Source: Jatrophihabitans_A lederbergiae (lineage in GTDB: Bacteria > Actinomycetota > Actinomycetes > Mycobacteriales > Jatrophihabitantaceae). Taken from it: a stretch of 64,000 nt of DNA. This document shows, piece after piece, positions 17,220 through 24,897 of the stretch. Within the stretch, counting starts at the first letter, position 1; the number at the start of each line of letters is the position of its first letter. The notes under the pieces were generated by a model. The model was not told the origin of the DNA, searched no databases, and saw only the letters and a list, made by a program, of their open reading frames with translations. Made by a program: the position numbers and the translations under genes. Location: positions 1-64,000 of the forward strand of contig NZ_JAVREH010000022.1 of assembly GCF_031845305.1 (NCBI RefSeq). The letters run 5' to 3'.

Positions 17220-18537
17220 GGTGTGATCCCTTCTCGGCTTTTCGGCGCGGCAGGCTCGCTTCGAGAGCGTCTCGATGCTCGGGAGCTGCGATCGCCGTCA
17301 ACGCTTCGGCGCGCTCACCCAACGACAGCCCGGCCAGATGAGCGGCGCCGTGCTCGGTGACGACATAGTCGATCGAGTGGCGAGGCAGCGTCACGGCTGT
17401 GCCGGGCGCGAGCTCGGCGCAGATCCTACTGGCGCCCGATGGAGTCTTTGCTGTCAGCGCGACCACGCGTGCGCCACCCGGAGACTGGTGAGCTCCCTCG
17501 AAGAAGTCCGCGCTGCCGCCGACGCCGCTGATGAGTCGCGGACCGATCTGCTCCGACGCGACCTGCCCACTCAGATCGACCGAGAGGGCGGAACAGATCG
17601 AGATCAGGTTGGGCTTCGACGCGAGCCACGCGCTGTCGTGAATCGTGGCCGAGGAATACATCTGGAGTGCATCGTTCTCGTATGCGAAGTCGAACACCTT
17701 GCGCGTGCCGAGGAGTTCCACTGCCTCGATCGAGTTTGGTCCGTGGACCAGCCGGCCCGACTCGGCCAGGTCGACCATCGAGTCCGTCATCATCCCGACG
17801 ATTCGCAGGTCCGACACGTCGGAGCTCACAAGCGAGGAGGCGACCTCTTCCGTCACGCTGCCGATGCCGAGCTGGAGGGTGGCGCCCTGTTTGATCAGAG
17901 GTACCAGGTGCTTGGCGATCTGTGCTGCTTGCTCAGACCTGTGCCCGCTGACGTAGGTACTCGTCGGTGTCTCGGCATCGACGACGAGATCGAAACTGGC
18001 GTAGGGAAAGCTGACGTCGCTGCCACGTGTGCGGGGCAGTTGCGGATCGACCTCCGCGATGGTCAGCCGCGCGGACATCAGCATTGCCTTGGTGTACGAG
18101 GCAGATGGACCGAGGCTGCACATACCGTGGGCATCGGGCGGCGTGACCCGAACGATCGCGACGTCGACCCGCGACCGCAGATGCGCCGCCACATCGCGAG
18201 CGCGAACGGGAACGTACTCGAGGTAGTCAGACCCTGCGAGACGACGTCCGCGGCCGGCGATGTGCCAGGTTCTGAAGATCATTCGGCCCTCGACGACCTC
18301 ATCGAGATATGCCATGTCTCCGAGCAGCATGCCCGCGGAGAGTACGACCCCAGGGGTGGCGTGACTGCGTGCCGCGAGCGCGGACAGCAAAGTCGTCGGT
18401 GTCGCGCAGTATGGCGACGAGACGACCCGGGTTCCCGCGACGACCGACCGCAGCGCTTCCGTCGAGCTGACGACGCGCGGCGCGCGGCCAGCCGCGGGCC
18501 GAGGGGCCGCTCCCAGCCGGGCGCGGTGTGCCGTCAC
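17206..18537 (-). CDS. acetyl-CoA hydrolase/transferase-family CoA-transferase (RipA/Cat-type)
   Basis: This 443-residue protein belongs to the acetyl-CoA hydrolase / 4-hydroxybutyrate CoA-transferase family, which includes RipA, the itaconate CoA-transferase of Yersinia. Family segments are GIGSVTEEVASSL, SALSVDLSGQVASEQIG, ISGVGGSADFFEGAHQSPGG and the C-terminal YVVTEHGAAHLAGLSLGERA. It should move CoA from a donor such as acetyl- or succinyl-CoA to a carboxylic acid. At the position of the catalytic Glu (HSEM context) it reads IVGMMTD, so the usual covalent Glu is not evident. The start is GTG 18537, which overlaps the aldehyde dehydrogenase stop (GTGA). A long in-frame extension into that gene is spurious. 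Confidence 0.8.
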   Translation of the reverse strand: MTAHRARLGAAPRPAAGRAPRVVSSTEALRSVVAGTRVVSSPYCATPTTLLSALAARSHATPGVVLSAGMLLGDMAYLDEVVEGRMIFRTWHIAGRGRRLAGSDYLEYVPVRARDVAAHLRSRVDVAIVRVTPPDAHGMCSLGPSASYTKAMLMSARLTIAEVDPQLPRTRGSDVSFPYASFDLVVDAETPTSTYVSGHRSEQAAQIAKHLVPLIKQGATLQLGIGSVTEEVASSLVSSDVSDLRIVGMMTDSMVDLAESGRLVHGPNSIEAVELLGTRKVFDFAYENDALQMYSSATIHDSAWLASKPNLISICSALSVDLSGQVASEQIGPRLISGVGGSADFFEGAHQSPGGARVVALTAKTPSGASRICAELAPGTAVTLPRHSIDYVVTEHGAAHLAGLSLGERAEALTAIAAPEHRDALEASLPRRKAEKGSHHVGP

Positions 18538-19955
18538 CGCAACCCGACAGACTTGATCTCGAGAAACTCCTCCAGACCTGCCGCGCCCATCTCGCGTCCG
18601 ATGCCGGACTTCTTGTAGCCGCCGAACGGCGCCATGGGATTGTATTTGGCGCCGTTGATGTCGACCGTACCTGTGCGCAGGCGCCGAGCCACGGCGATCG
18701 CCCGGTTCTCGTCTTTCGACCAGACGCCGCCGTGCAGGCCGTACATCGAGTTGTTCGCGATCGCGACTGCGTCGTCGTCGTCCTTGTAGGACAACAGCGA
18801 CAGCACGGGCCCGAACACCTCCTGCTGCGCAATGGTCGAGTCGGGCGCCACGTCCGCCAACACGGTCGGCCGAACGAAGTATCCGACGCCCATTCCGGCG
18901 GGGGCGTCCGGGCCGCCGGCGACGACACGCGCGCCCTCGGTCACCGCCGTATTGATCAGGCCGCGGATCTTGTCCCGTTGCGCCCCGCTCGAGACCGGAC
19001 CGAGTTTCGTCTTCTCGTCGAGCGGATCTCCGACCACGTAGCCCTTGGCATAGTTGACGGCAAGGTCCACCGCTTCCTCGTATTGGCTGGCTGGTATCAG
19101 CATGCGCGTCCATGCGGTACACGTCTGCCCCGAGTTGAGGAAGGCGTTCGCCATACCGACCTTCACGGCAACCGATAGGTCGGCGTCGTCGAGGATGATG
19201 TTGGCCGACTTCCCGCCCAGCTCCAGCGTGACCCGCGTGATGTTCTGCGCCGCAAGCTCGGCTACCCGAGCTCCCGTGGCGACTGACCCGGTGAACGAAA
19301 ACACGTCCAACCCGGGGTGACTCGCCAGGGCTTCGCCCACGCCCTTGCCGTAACCGGTCACCAGGTTCACCACGCCCGGCGGGATACCGGCCGCCTCGCA
19401 GGCGTCGATGAGGAGGAATGCACTGAGCGGCGTCAGCTCACTCGGCTTGATCACGATCGTGCAGCCGGCAGCGAGTGCGGGGGCCAGCTTGTTCGTGATC
19501 TGGTGGAGCGGGTAGTTCCAGGGAGTGATCGCCCCGACCACCCCGGCAGGCTCGCGAACGATCAACGTGTCGCCGCTGCGCTCCTCGAACTCGTACCCCT
19601 CGAGCAGGTCGGCGTAGGCGCCGACGACGGTCGCAGGCAGTGCTGCCTGGATCCTGGTCGAGATCCAGCGCGGCGCGCCCATTTCCGCCGTGATCGTCTC
19701 CGCTATCTCGGCGTGCCGGAGGACGATCTGCTCGCGTAGTGCCCGCAACAAGCGGACCCGCTCGGCCACAGCCGTGCCGGACCACTGCTCGAAGGCCGTA
19801 CGAGCGGCCATCACTGCGGCGTCGACATCCTCCGTGGATGCTTCCGGAACCGTTGCGATCACGGCCTCAGTCGCCGGGTTCTCGACAGGGATACTCCGAC
19901 CGGTCGTGGCCGGACGCCACGTACCATTAATGTAAACAAAATCGCGATTCTCCAT
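18534..19955 (-). CDS. NAD(P)+-dependent aldehyde dehydrogenase
   Basis: This 473-residue aldehyde dehydrogenase oxidises an aldehyde to the acid. The catalytic Cys lies in NSGQTCTAWTRM and the general-base Glu in TLELGGKSANI; the cofactor loop is FSFTGSVATGARV and the oxyanion Asn lies in ITPWNYPLHQ. The length is normal. It is the first gene of a five-gene operon (dehydrogenase, CoA-transferase, two crotonases, FAS1-type hydratase). Its promoter contains the palindromic double operator at 19977-19994. The acid it makes could be passed to the CoA-transferase or one of the ligases of the cluster. Substrate specificity cannot be read from sequence. Confidence 0.9.
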   Translation of the reverse strand: MENRDFVYINGTWRPATTGRSIPVENPATEAVIATVPEASTEDVDAAVMAARTAFEQWSGTAVAERVRLLRALREQIVLRHAEIAETITAEMGAPRWISTRIQAALPATVVGAYADLLEGYEFEERSGDTLIVREPAGVVGAITPWNYPLHQITNKLAPALAAGCTIVIKPSELTPLSAFLLIDACEAAGIPPGVVNLVTGYGKGVGEALASHPGLDVFSFTGSVATGARVAELAAQNITRVTLELGGKSANIILDDADLSVAVKVGMANAFLNSGQTCTAWTRMLIPASQYEEAVDLAVNYAKGYVVGDPLDEKTKLGPVSSGAQRDKIRGLINTAVTEGARVVAGGPDAPAGMGVGYFVRPTVLADVAPDSTIAQQEVFGPVLSLLSYKDDDDAVAIANNSMYGLHGGVWSKDENRAIAVARRLRTGTVDINGAKYNPMAPFGGYKKSGIGREMGAAGLEEFLEIKSVGLR

Positions 19956-19976
19956 GACACCTTCCCTCTGTGCTTC

Positions 19977-20008
19977 CTATACAATATTGTATAGAGGATG
20001 AATGTCAA
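19977..20008 (-). promoter_or_regulatory. palindromic double operator and promoter between aldehyde dehydrogenase and CitE operons
   Basis: CTATACAATATTGTATAG at 19977-19994 is a perfect 18-bp palindrome. It contains the 13-mer CAATATTGTATAG on both strands, one mismatch from the ligase operator. On the minus strand TTGACA (complement of 20003-20008) lies 16 nt before TATTGT (complement of 19981-19986), so the operator covers the -10 box of the dehydrogenase operon. The plus-strand promoter for the CitE operon must lie in the same 75-bp gap, so one site can control both directions. Confidence 0.75.
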
Positions 20009-20029
20009 CGGTGCTTCCTCGGAGCTGGG

Positions 20030-20851
20030 GTGCGGCGGATGACCAGCCCCGCAGAACGGCTGGCCTCTGCGAGAGTATTCCTCTTCGTTCCGGGTGATCG
20101 TCCAGAGCGGTTCGCCAAGGCAACCCTGAGCGGCGCAGATGTCATCATCATCGATCTCGAGGACGCGGTCCCAGCCGCGCACAAACCGCAAGCCCGGCAC
20201 GAGGCGGTCAGCTGGCTCGACTCCGGGGGCGCCGCGGTTGTCCGGGTGAACGCGCCCGGCACGGAGTGGTTCGAAGAGGACGTGGCGACGATCGCGCCGG
20301 TCGCTGATGGCCTCATGATCCCGAAGGCCGAGTGCGCGGAGGACTGGAAGCGCGCGGGCGACGTGCCGGTGATCCCTCTTATCGAGACGGCCGGCGGCAT
20401 CGAGCGTGCGCTGAAGATCCTGAGCGCACGCACAGTCGTTCGCCCGGCATTCGGCAGTATCGACTTTGCCGCCCAGCTGGGGATCGACCCGAACGATCGA
20501 CAGGCTCTGCTCTTCGCACGCAGCCGCCTGTGCTTGGCCGCTGCCGCAGCTCGACGCTCCGCACCGATCGACGGAGTGACGACGGCGGTGCGTGACGCTG
20601 CCGTCCTACGCGGGGACGTGGAGCACGCGGCCTCGCTCGGGATGACGGCAAAGCTGTGCATCCATCCGGCGCAAGTGCCGCTGACCCGCGAGTTGTTCAA
20701 GCCGTCGCCCGCTCAGGTCGAGTGGGCACGCAGCGTCGTCGCCGCCGTCGGCGACGGCGTGGGCCTCGTCGACGGCCACATGGTCGACGCCCCCGTCCTC
20801 GCACGGGCTCGAGGTCTGCTCACGCAGGCCCTCGAGCCCACGAACCCGTGA
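20030..20851 (+). CDS. CitE-like CoA-ester lyase (HpcH/HpaI family)
   Basis: This 273-residue TIM-barrel lyase cleaves or condenses acyl-CoAs such as citramalyl-CoA or malyl-CoA by retro-Claisen chemistry with Mg2+. Motifs are VPGDRPERFAKA, the metal-binding IIIDLEDAVP, VVRVNAPGTEWF, IPLIETAGGIERA, AFGSIDFAAQLG and KLCIHPAQV. The length equals that of the stand-alone CitE of Mycobacterium (citramalyl-CoA lyase), with no citrate-lyase partner genes nearby. I prefer GTG 20030, five bases after GGAG; ATG 20039 is the alternative. It is the first gene of an operon with an acyl-CoA dehydrogenase and would release acetyl-CoA, pyruvate or glyoxylate as an end product. Confidence 0.85.
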   Translation: MRRMTSPAERLASARVFLFVPGDRPERFAKATLSGADVIIIDLEDAVPAAHKPQARHEAVSWLDSGGAAVVRVNAPGTEWFEEDVATIAPVADGLMIPKAECAEDWKRAGDVPVIPLIETAGGIERALKILSARTVVRPAFGSIDFAAQLGIDPNDRQALLFARSRLCLAAAAARRSAPIDGVTTAVRDAAVLRGDVEHAASLGMTAKLCIHPAQVPLTRELFKPSPAQVEWARSVVAAVGDGVGLVDGHMVDAPVLARARGLLTQALEPTNP

Positions 20852-20865
20852 GCAAGGAGCTATGA

Positions 20866-22017
20866 ATGAACGAGATCAGCCCGGAAGAACAGGCGATCGT
20901 CGAGATCGTGAGGGACTTCGTCGACTCGGAGGTCAGACCGCAGGTTCAAGAGCTCGAGCACGCGAACCAGTATCCCGAGGCTCTGATCGACACGATGAAG
21001 AAGATGGGGATCTTCGGGCTGGCGATTCCCGAACCATACGGTGACGTGCAGGTGTCGACCCGTTGCTACGCGATGGTGACCGAGGAACTTGCCCGCGGAT
21101 GGATGAGCCTGGCCGGCGCGATGGGTGGACATACGGTCGTCGCGAAAATGCTGCTCGCCTTCGGCACCGAGGAGCAGAAGGCCTCCTACCTCCCCCGCTT
21201 GGCAACCGGTGAACTCCGCGCCACGATGGCGTTGACCGAACCGGGTGGCGGATCCGATCTCGTTGCGATGACCACCACAGCCCGCCGCGACAGCGACGAA
21301 TACGTCATCAACGGGACCAAGACGTGGATCACCAACGCCAGGCGTGCGGGGTTGATCGCGCTGATGTGCAAGACAGACCCGGGGGCCTCACCCAAGCACA
21401 AGGGGATCAGCATTCTGCTGGTCGAGAAGGTTCCCGGCCTCGAAGTCTCCAAGGACCTTCCGAAGCTCGGTTACAAGGGCATCGAGAGCTGCGAAATCTC
21501 GCTTCAGGACTGCCGGGTGCCGGCGTCGGCCGTCCTCGGCGGCGAAGAGGGTAAAGGGTTCGCGCAGATGATGCGCGGCCTGGAGGTCGGGCGGATCCAG
21601 GTCGCGGCCCGCGCGACGGGCGTCGCCCGAGCTGCATTCGACGACGCGTTGGCCTACGCCCAGGTACGCGAGGCGTCAGGGGTCCCGATCTGGAAGCACC
21701 AATCGGTCGGCAACTACCTCGCCGAGATGGCGACGAAGCTGACTGCGGCTCGCCAGCTGCTCTGGTACGCAGCGGATCGCTACGACAGCGGAAAGCGAGC
21801 GGACCTCGAGGCAGGCATGGCGAAGCTGTTCTGCTCCGAGACCGCCATGCAGATCGCCCTCGACGCCATCCGGGTCCACGGCGGGTACGGGTACTCGACC
21901 GAGTTCGACGTCGAGCGCTACTTCCGGGATGCTCCGCTCATGATCGTCGGTGAGGGGACGAACGAGATTCAGCGCAACGTCATCATCCGCCAGCTCGTCG
22001 ATCGCGGCGGTCTCTGA
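20866..22017 (+). CDS. acyl-CoA dehydrogenase
   Basis: This 383-residue FAD enzyme introduces an alpha,beta double bond into an acyl-CoA. It shows MALTEPGGGSDLVAM and KTWITNARRAGL in the FAD/substrate domain, VPASAVLGGEEGKGFAQMM, and the catalytic Glu in MIVGEGTNEIQRNVI at the C terminus. The ATG at 20866 follows AAGGAG; a second ATG at 20862 is out of frame. It lies 14 bp behind the CitE gene and is surely cotranscribed. In the proposed pathway it would make the unsaturated thioester that the hydratases of the divergent operon use. The product could be a branched dicarboxylic acyl-CoA, but this is inference. Confidence 0.9.
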   Translation: MNEISPEEQAIVEIVRDFVDSEVRPQVQELEHANQYPEALIDTMKKMGIFGLAIPEPYGDVQVSTRCYAMVTEELARGWMSLAGAMGGHTVVAKMLLAFGTEEQKASYLPRLATGELRATMALTEPGGGSDLVAMTTTARRDSDEYVINGTKTWITNARRAGLIALMCKTDPGASPKHKGISILLVEKVPGLEVSKDLPKLGYKGIESCEISLQDCRVPASAVLGGEEGKGFAQMMRGLEVGRIQVAARATGVARAAFDDALAYAQVREASGVPIWKHQSVGNYLAEMATKLTAARQLLWYAADRYDSGKRADLEAGMAKLFCSETAMQIALDAIRVHGGYGYSTEFDVERYFRDAPLMIVGEGTNEIQRNVIIRQLVDRGGL

Positions 22018-22074
22018 AACAGCGAGGAAATTCCCTCGTCACCTATAGACAGACACCACACCTTCGTGCATCCT

Positions 22075-22087
22075 CAATATTCTATAG
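22075..22087 (+). promoter_or_regulatory. cluster operator directly at the ribosome binding site
   Basis: CAATATTCTATAG is identical in all 13 bases to the operator before the first ligase gene at 5676-5688. It runs directly into GGAGG (22087-22091), five bases before the ATG at 22097. A partial copy, CTATAGA, lies at 22043-22049. The operator seems to overlap the transcription start region or the leader of the His-rich gene. Confidence 0.7.
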
Positions 22088-22096
22088 GAGGCGAGC

Positions 22097-22807
22097 ATGG
22101 GCTTCATCCATCACGGTTCGGATCCGCTCACCGCAGACGCAATGGCCGCGGGCGTTCCTTCACTGACCGACAGTGGCGTTGAAGCCGCAGTCCTATTGTC
22201 TCAGGCCTATGAACGTCTGCGGACGGTACTGCTTGCGCTGTCGGGTGTCTCGCTGCTGCGCAGCCTTCGGATCGTCGAAGTCGGTGAGATGTCCGGCGTC
22301 GTGGCAATGGCTGGGGTTGAGCTTGCCGAATGCCGTCGTCTGCTGGGATCCAACGCCCTCTCACGGGCGGACTTCACCGCCGCTCGCGCTGAGCAGTTGC
22401 AGCTTGGACTCACGGCTCTCGCCGATGAAGTTGAGCGAATCGCGAAGGACGGGCACGGTGACCTGTGCTACGCAGTGCTCGACTCGGTTCGACGCCGCCT
22501 TGCTCGTTCGGCCCTTCCTGCCGCTGGCATGCGACATTTCTCGTCGGTCAGCTGCTCCGGGTACTCGAGCTACATGGACGGTATCGCCCACCACGGCGAC
22601 GGGCATTGGCACACTCACGCCCACCATGACGGGACCGGGAACGCCAACTCGCACCATCCCCGCGAGCACGCGCACCACCCTCACCGCGCAGACGACGGCG
22701 GACTTCCTCTCCACCCGGGTGGGGCGCTGGCACACGGTGACAGGCCTGCACATTCGCATGACGCGATGCTCGTGACGGCGCACTGGCAGGCACAGCCAGC
22801 CCGGTGA
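22097..22807 (+). CDS. unknown protein with histidine-rich C-terminal tail
   Basis: I do not recognise this 236-residue protein. Residues 1-150 look helical and mostly soluble (VEAAVLLSQAYERLRTVLLA, LAECRRLLGSNALSRADFTA). The last 75 residues hold about 18 histidines in clusters such as GDGHWHTHAHHDG, SHHPREHAHHPHR and RPAHSHD, a composition seen in metal-storing or metallochaperone tails (Zn, Ni or Cu). It has an excellent GGAGG site and carries a perfect copy of the cluster operator. The next gene, 47 bp on, encodes a dizinc hydrolase, so zinc delivery is a guess worth testing. No signal peptide is visible. Confidence 0.75.
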   Translation: MGFIHHGSDPLTADAMAAGVPSLTDSGVEAAVLLSQAYERLRTVLLALSGVSLLRSLRIVEVGEMSGVVAMAGVELAECRRLLGSNALSRADFTAARAEQLQLGLTALADEVERIAKDGHGDLCYAVLDSVRRRLARSALPAAGMRHFSSVSCSGYSSYMDGIAHHGDGHWHTHAHHDGTGNANSHHPREHAHHPHRADDGGLPLHPGGALAHGDRPAHSHDAMLVTAHWQAQPAR

Positions 22808-22854
22808 GCAGCACGAGTTGACCACCATCACCCACCACCACTAGCGAGGTCTTC

Positions 22855-23724
22855 ATGAGCGACGGTTACTCGATCTGGGTGCTTGAGTACAGCCACGTGC
22901 TGGAATACCCGGAGAGCGGCATTGTGTACGGCCAGCACAACAAGGGCACCCGCAAAATGCCCTACGGCTACGTGTTCTTGAAAGGGAACGACCGTAACAT
23001 CATGGTCGACGTCGGGTTCGACAACGCCGCGTACGGTGGCGAACTGGCTCGCCAGTTCGGCGTCATCGCGTGGCAGTCGCCGTCTGTCGTTCTGGAGGAG
23101 ATCGGCGTTGCCCCCGAGGACATCGACACCGTCATCGTGACTCACGCCCACTTCGATCACTTCGGAAACGTCAGCGCTTTCCCGAACGCGACTTTCTATC
23201 TGCAGGAACGAGAACTCACCAAGTGGGTCTGGGCGCTGACGCTGCCACGCGAGCAACAGTACTTCTCAATCGGTATCGACCCCGACGATGTCCTTCGAGG
23301 CGTGGAACTGGCCAAGAACGGTCGCCTGAAGACCGTGTCCGGAGATGTGCACGACCTCCTGCCCGGGATCAATGTCTGGGCCGCTCACGACACGCACACG
23401 TTCGGGTGCATGTTTGTCGACGTGCAGGCCGGCGACGACGAGGACACCCGCTTCGTGCTCGCCGGGGACAACGTCTATGCCTACGAGAACCTTGAGGGCG
23501 TGGAGAAGGACGGCGTTTACAGGCCGGTCGGACTAAGCATCAACACGGCGAACGGCGTCTTCACGCTGGCTCAGATGATGGATCTCGTCGGGGGTCGGGT
23601 GAAGCAGATCATCCCCGTGCACGAGAACCGCCTTCCGGACGTGTTCCCCTCACGCGAGACCAAGCACGGACTGCATGTCACCGAGGTTCATCTGCGAGAG
23701 GGCGACAAGTCTTACGTGGCCTAG
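22855..23724 (+). CDS. metallo-beta-lactamase-fold hydrolase, AHL-lactonase-like
   Basis: This 289-residue protein has the dizinc motif VIVTHAHFDHFGN (HxHxDH). Further metal ligands follow as expected: a His in AAHDTHTFG, the bridging Asp in LAGDNVYAYE and a late His in IIPVHENRLPD. Family members open lactone rings of N-acyl homoserine lactones and similar compounds. In this cluster a lactone intermediate or imported lactone is a plausible substrate, which would feed a hydroxy acid to the ligases. Quorum quenching is an alternative. It is transcribed with the His-rich protein gene. It is the last gene of the cluster that I connect with the shared operator. Confidence 0.85.
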   Translation: MSDGYSIWVLEYSHVLEYPESGIVYGQHNKGTRKMPYGYVFLKGNDRNIMVDVGFDNAAYGGELARQFGVIAWQSPSVVLEEIGVAPEDIDTVIVTHAHFDHFGNVSAFPNATFYLQERELTKWVWALTLPREQQYFSIGIDPDDVLRGVELAKNGRLKTVSGDVHDLLPGINVWAAHDTHTFGCMFVDVQAGDDEDTRFVLAGDNVYAYENLEGVEKDGVYRPVGLSINTANGVFTLAQMMDLVGGRVKQIIPVHENRLPDVFPSRETKHGLHVTEVHLREGDKSYVA

Positions 23725-23801
23725 TGGTCCGTCTGTGATTTAGTGCCACCTCTGGGACCCAATGGAGCGCGTCCGCTGCCTGGACCTTGGGCGGCGCTCG
23801 C

Positions 23802-24824
23802 TCAGCGAAGGACGAAACCGGTTCCCAAGGGGTCGCGTGGATCGAGGTCGAACACCGCGGCACCGGTGCGGTAGGCGTTGCCCGCCACCTCGGTGATGAC
23901 GGCCGGGCGCCCCTCGGCCTCGACCTGCTTCAGGACGCGACCGGCGAAGGTGGTACCCACGATGGAGTCGTGCCGCAGGGTGCCACCCGGGGCGATTCGA
24001 CCGTCCTCGGCAAGCAACGCAAGCCTGGCGGAGGTTCCGGAGCCGCACGGCGAGCGATCCACCTCACCGTCGGCAAAGACGGTGACATTGCGCTGATGCG
24101 GCCCGTCAGCGGTGTCGCCGAGGTCATCGAAAAGGATCGTGCCGTAGATGCCGTCCAGCCTGGAGTCACTGGGATGCTTGGCCCATTGTGTTTCATTCAA
24201 AGCCCATTTGACCTCACGGCCGATCGCGATGAGCTCTGGATAGTGCGCCGGTGTCACGGACAGTCCGACGTCGGCGGCGGCCACGGACGCGTACAGCGCG
24301 CCACCGTAGCTGATGTCGGCCACGACGGCTCCGCGACTCGTCGGAACGTCCACGCGGCGCCCGAGGACGTAGGAGGCGATGTTGCGGAAGGACACCCGCT
24401 CCACCTGGCCGCCTCTACAGGACACCCGAGCCGTGACCCGGCCCGACGGAACGTCGATCACCACATCGGTGTCACCGTCGAGCTCGGCAGCCACCCGTCC
24501 GCTCTGCACGGCCCAGGCGCCCAGTGCGATCGTACCGTGCCCACAGGCCGTGGAGTACCCGTCCTTGTGCCAGAACAGCACGCCGAAGTCGGCGCCGGAA
24601 TCGTCCGGCTCGACGAGGAATCCGCCGTACATGTCGGCGTGTCCGCGCGGCTCGTTCACCAGCAGCCGGCGCACCGCATCCACCGCGACCGAGGACTGCG
24701 CGAAGGCGCGTCGTTGCAGGATTGTCTCTCCGGGTATGTCGGGAACGCCCGAGGTCACGATCCTGAAAGGCTCGCCTGCGGTGTGGTAATCGGTGACCTG
24801 CACACCTGTCAGCTCACGGGCCAT
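23802..24824 (-). CDS. proline racemase family enzyme (hydroxyproline epimerase/dehydratase)
   Basis: This 340-residue enzyme of the proline racemase fold has both catalytic cysteines: one in GYSTACGHGTIALG and one in EVDRSPCGSGTSARLAL. The Cys/Cys pair is typical of racemases and 4-hydroxyproline 2-epimerases, whereas trans-3-hydroxy-L-proline dehydratases have Thr at the second position. The divergent neighbour is an ornithine-cyclodeaminase-family protein. That combination is known from hydroxyproline catabolism, where such a protein is the pyrroline-2-carboxylate reductase. I therefore expect a hydroxyproline or related cyclic amino acid as substrate, with epimerisation favoured by the residues. 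The remaining genes of a full hydroxyproline pathway are not in this window. Confidence 0.85.
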   Translation of the reverse strand: MARELTGVQVTDYHTAGEPFRIVTSGVPDIPGETILQRRAFAQSSVAVDAVRRLLVNEPRGHADMYGGFLVEPDDSGADFGVLFWHKDGYSTACGHGTIALGAWAVQSGRVAAELDGDTDVVIDVPSGRVTARVSCRGGQVERVSFRNIASYVLGRRVDVPTSRGAVVADISYGGALYASVAAADVGLSVTPAHYPELIAIGREVKWALNETQWAKHPSDSRLDGIYGTILFDDLGDTADGPHQRNVTVFADGEVDRSPCGSGTSARLALLAEDGRIAPGGTLRHDSIVGTTFAGRVLKQVEAEGRPAVITEVAGNAYRTGAAVFDLDPRDPLGTGFVLR

Positions 24825-24897
24825 GAACAGTCCTCCAGCGGAGTTTCGAGCGGGCGGATGTCATACACTACTGCGATCAACTCGGCCGGAGGCGGTT

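Noticed and set aside
18538..19122. 195-codon N-terminal extension of the CoA-transferase
   Set aside because: It is the out-of-phase translation of the aldehyde dehydrogenase gene, Arg/Gly-rich and without family similarity; GTG 18537 gives a normal-length protein with a typical overlap.
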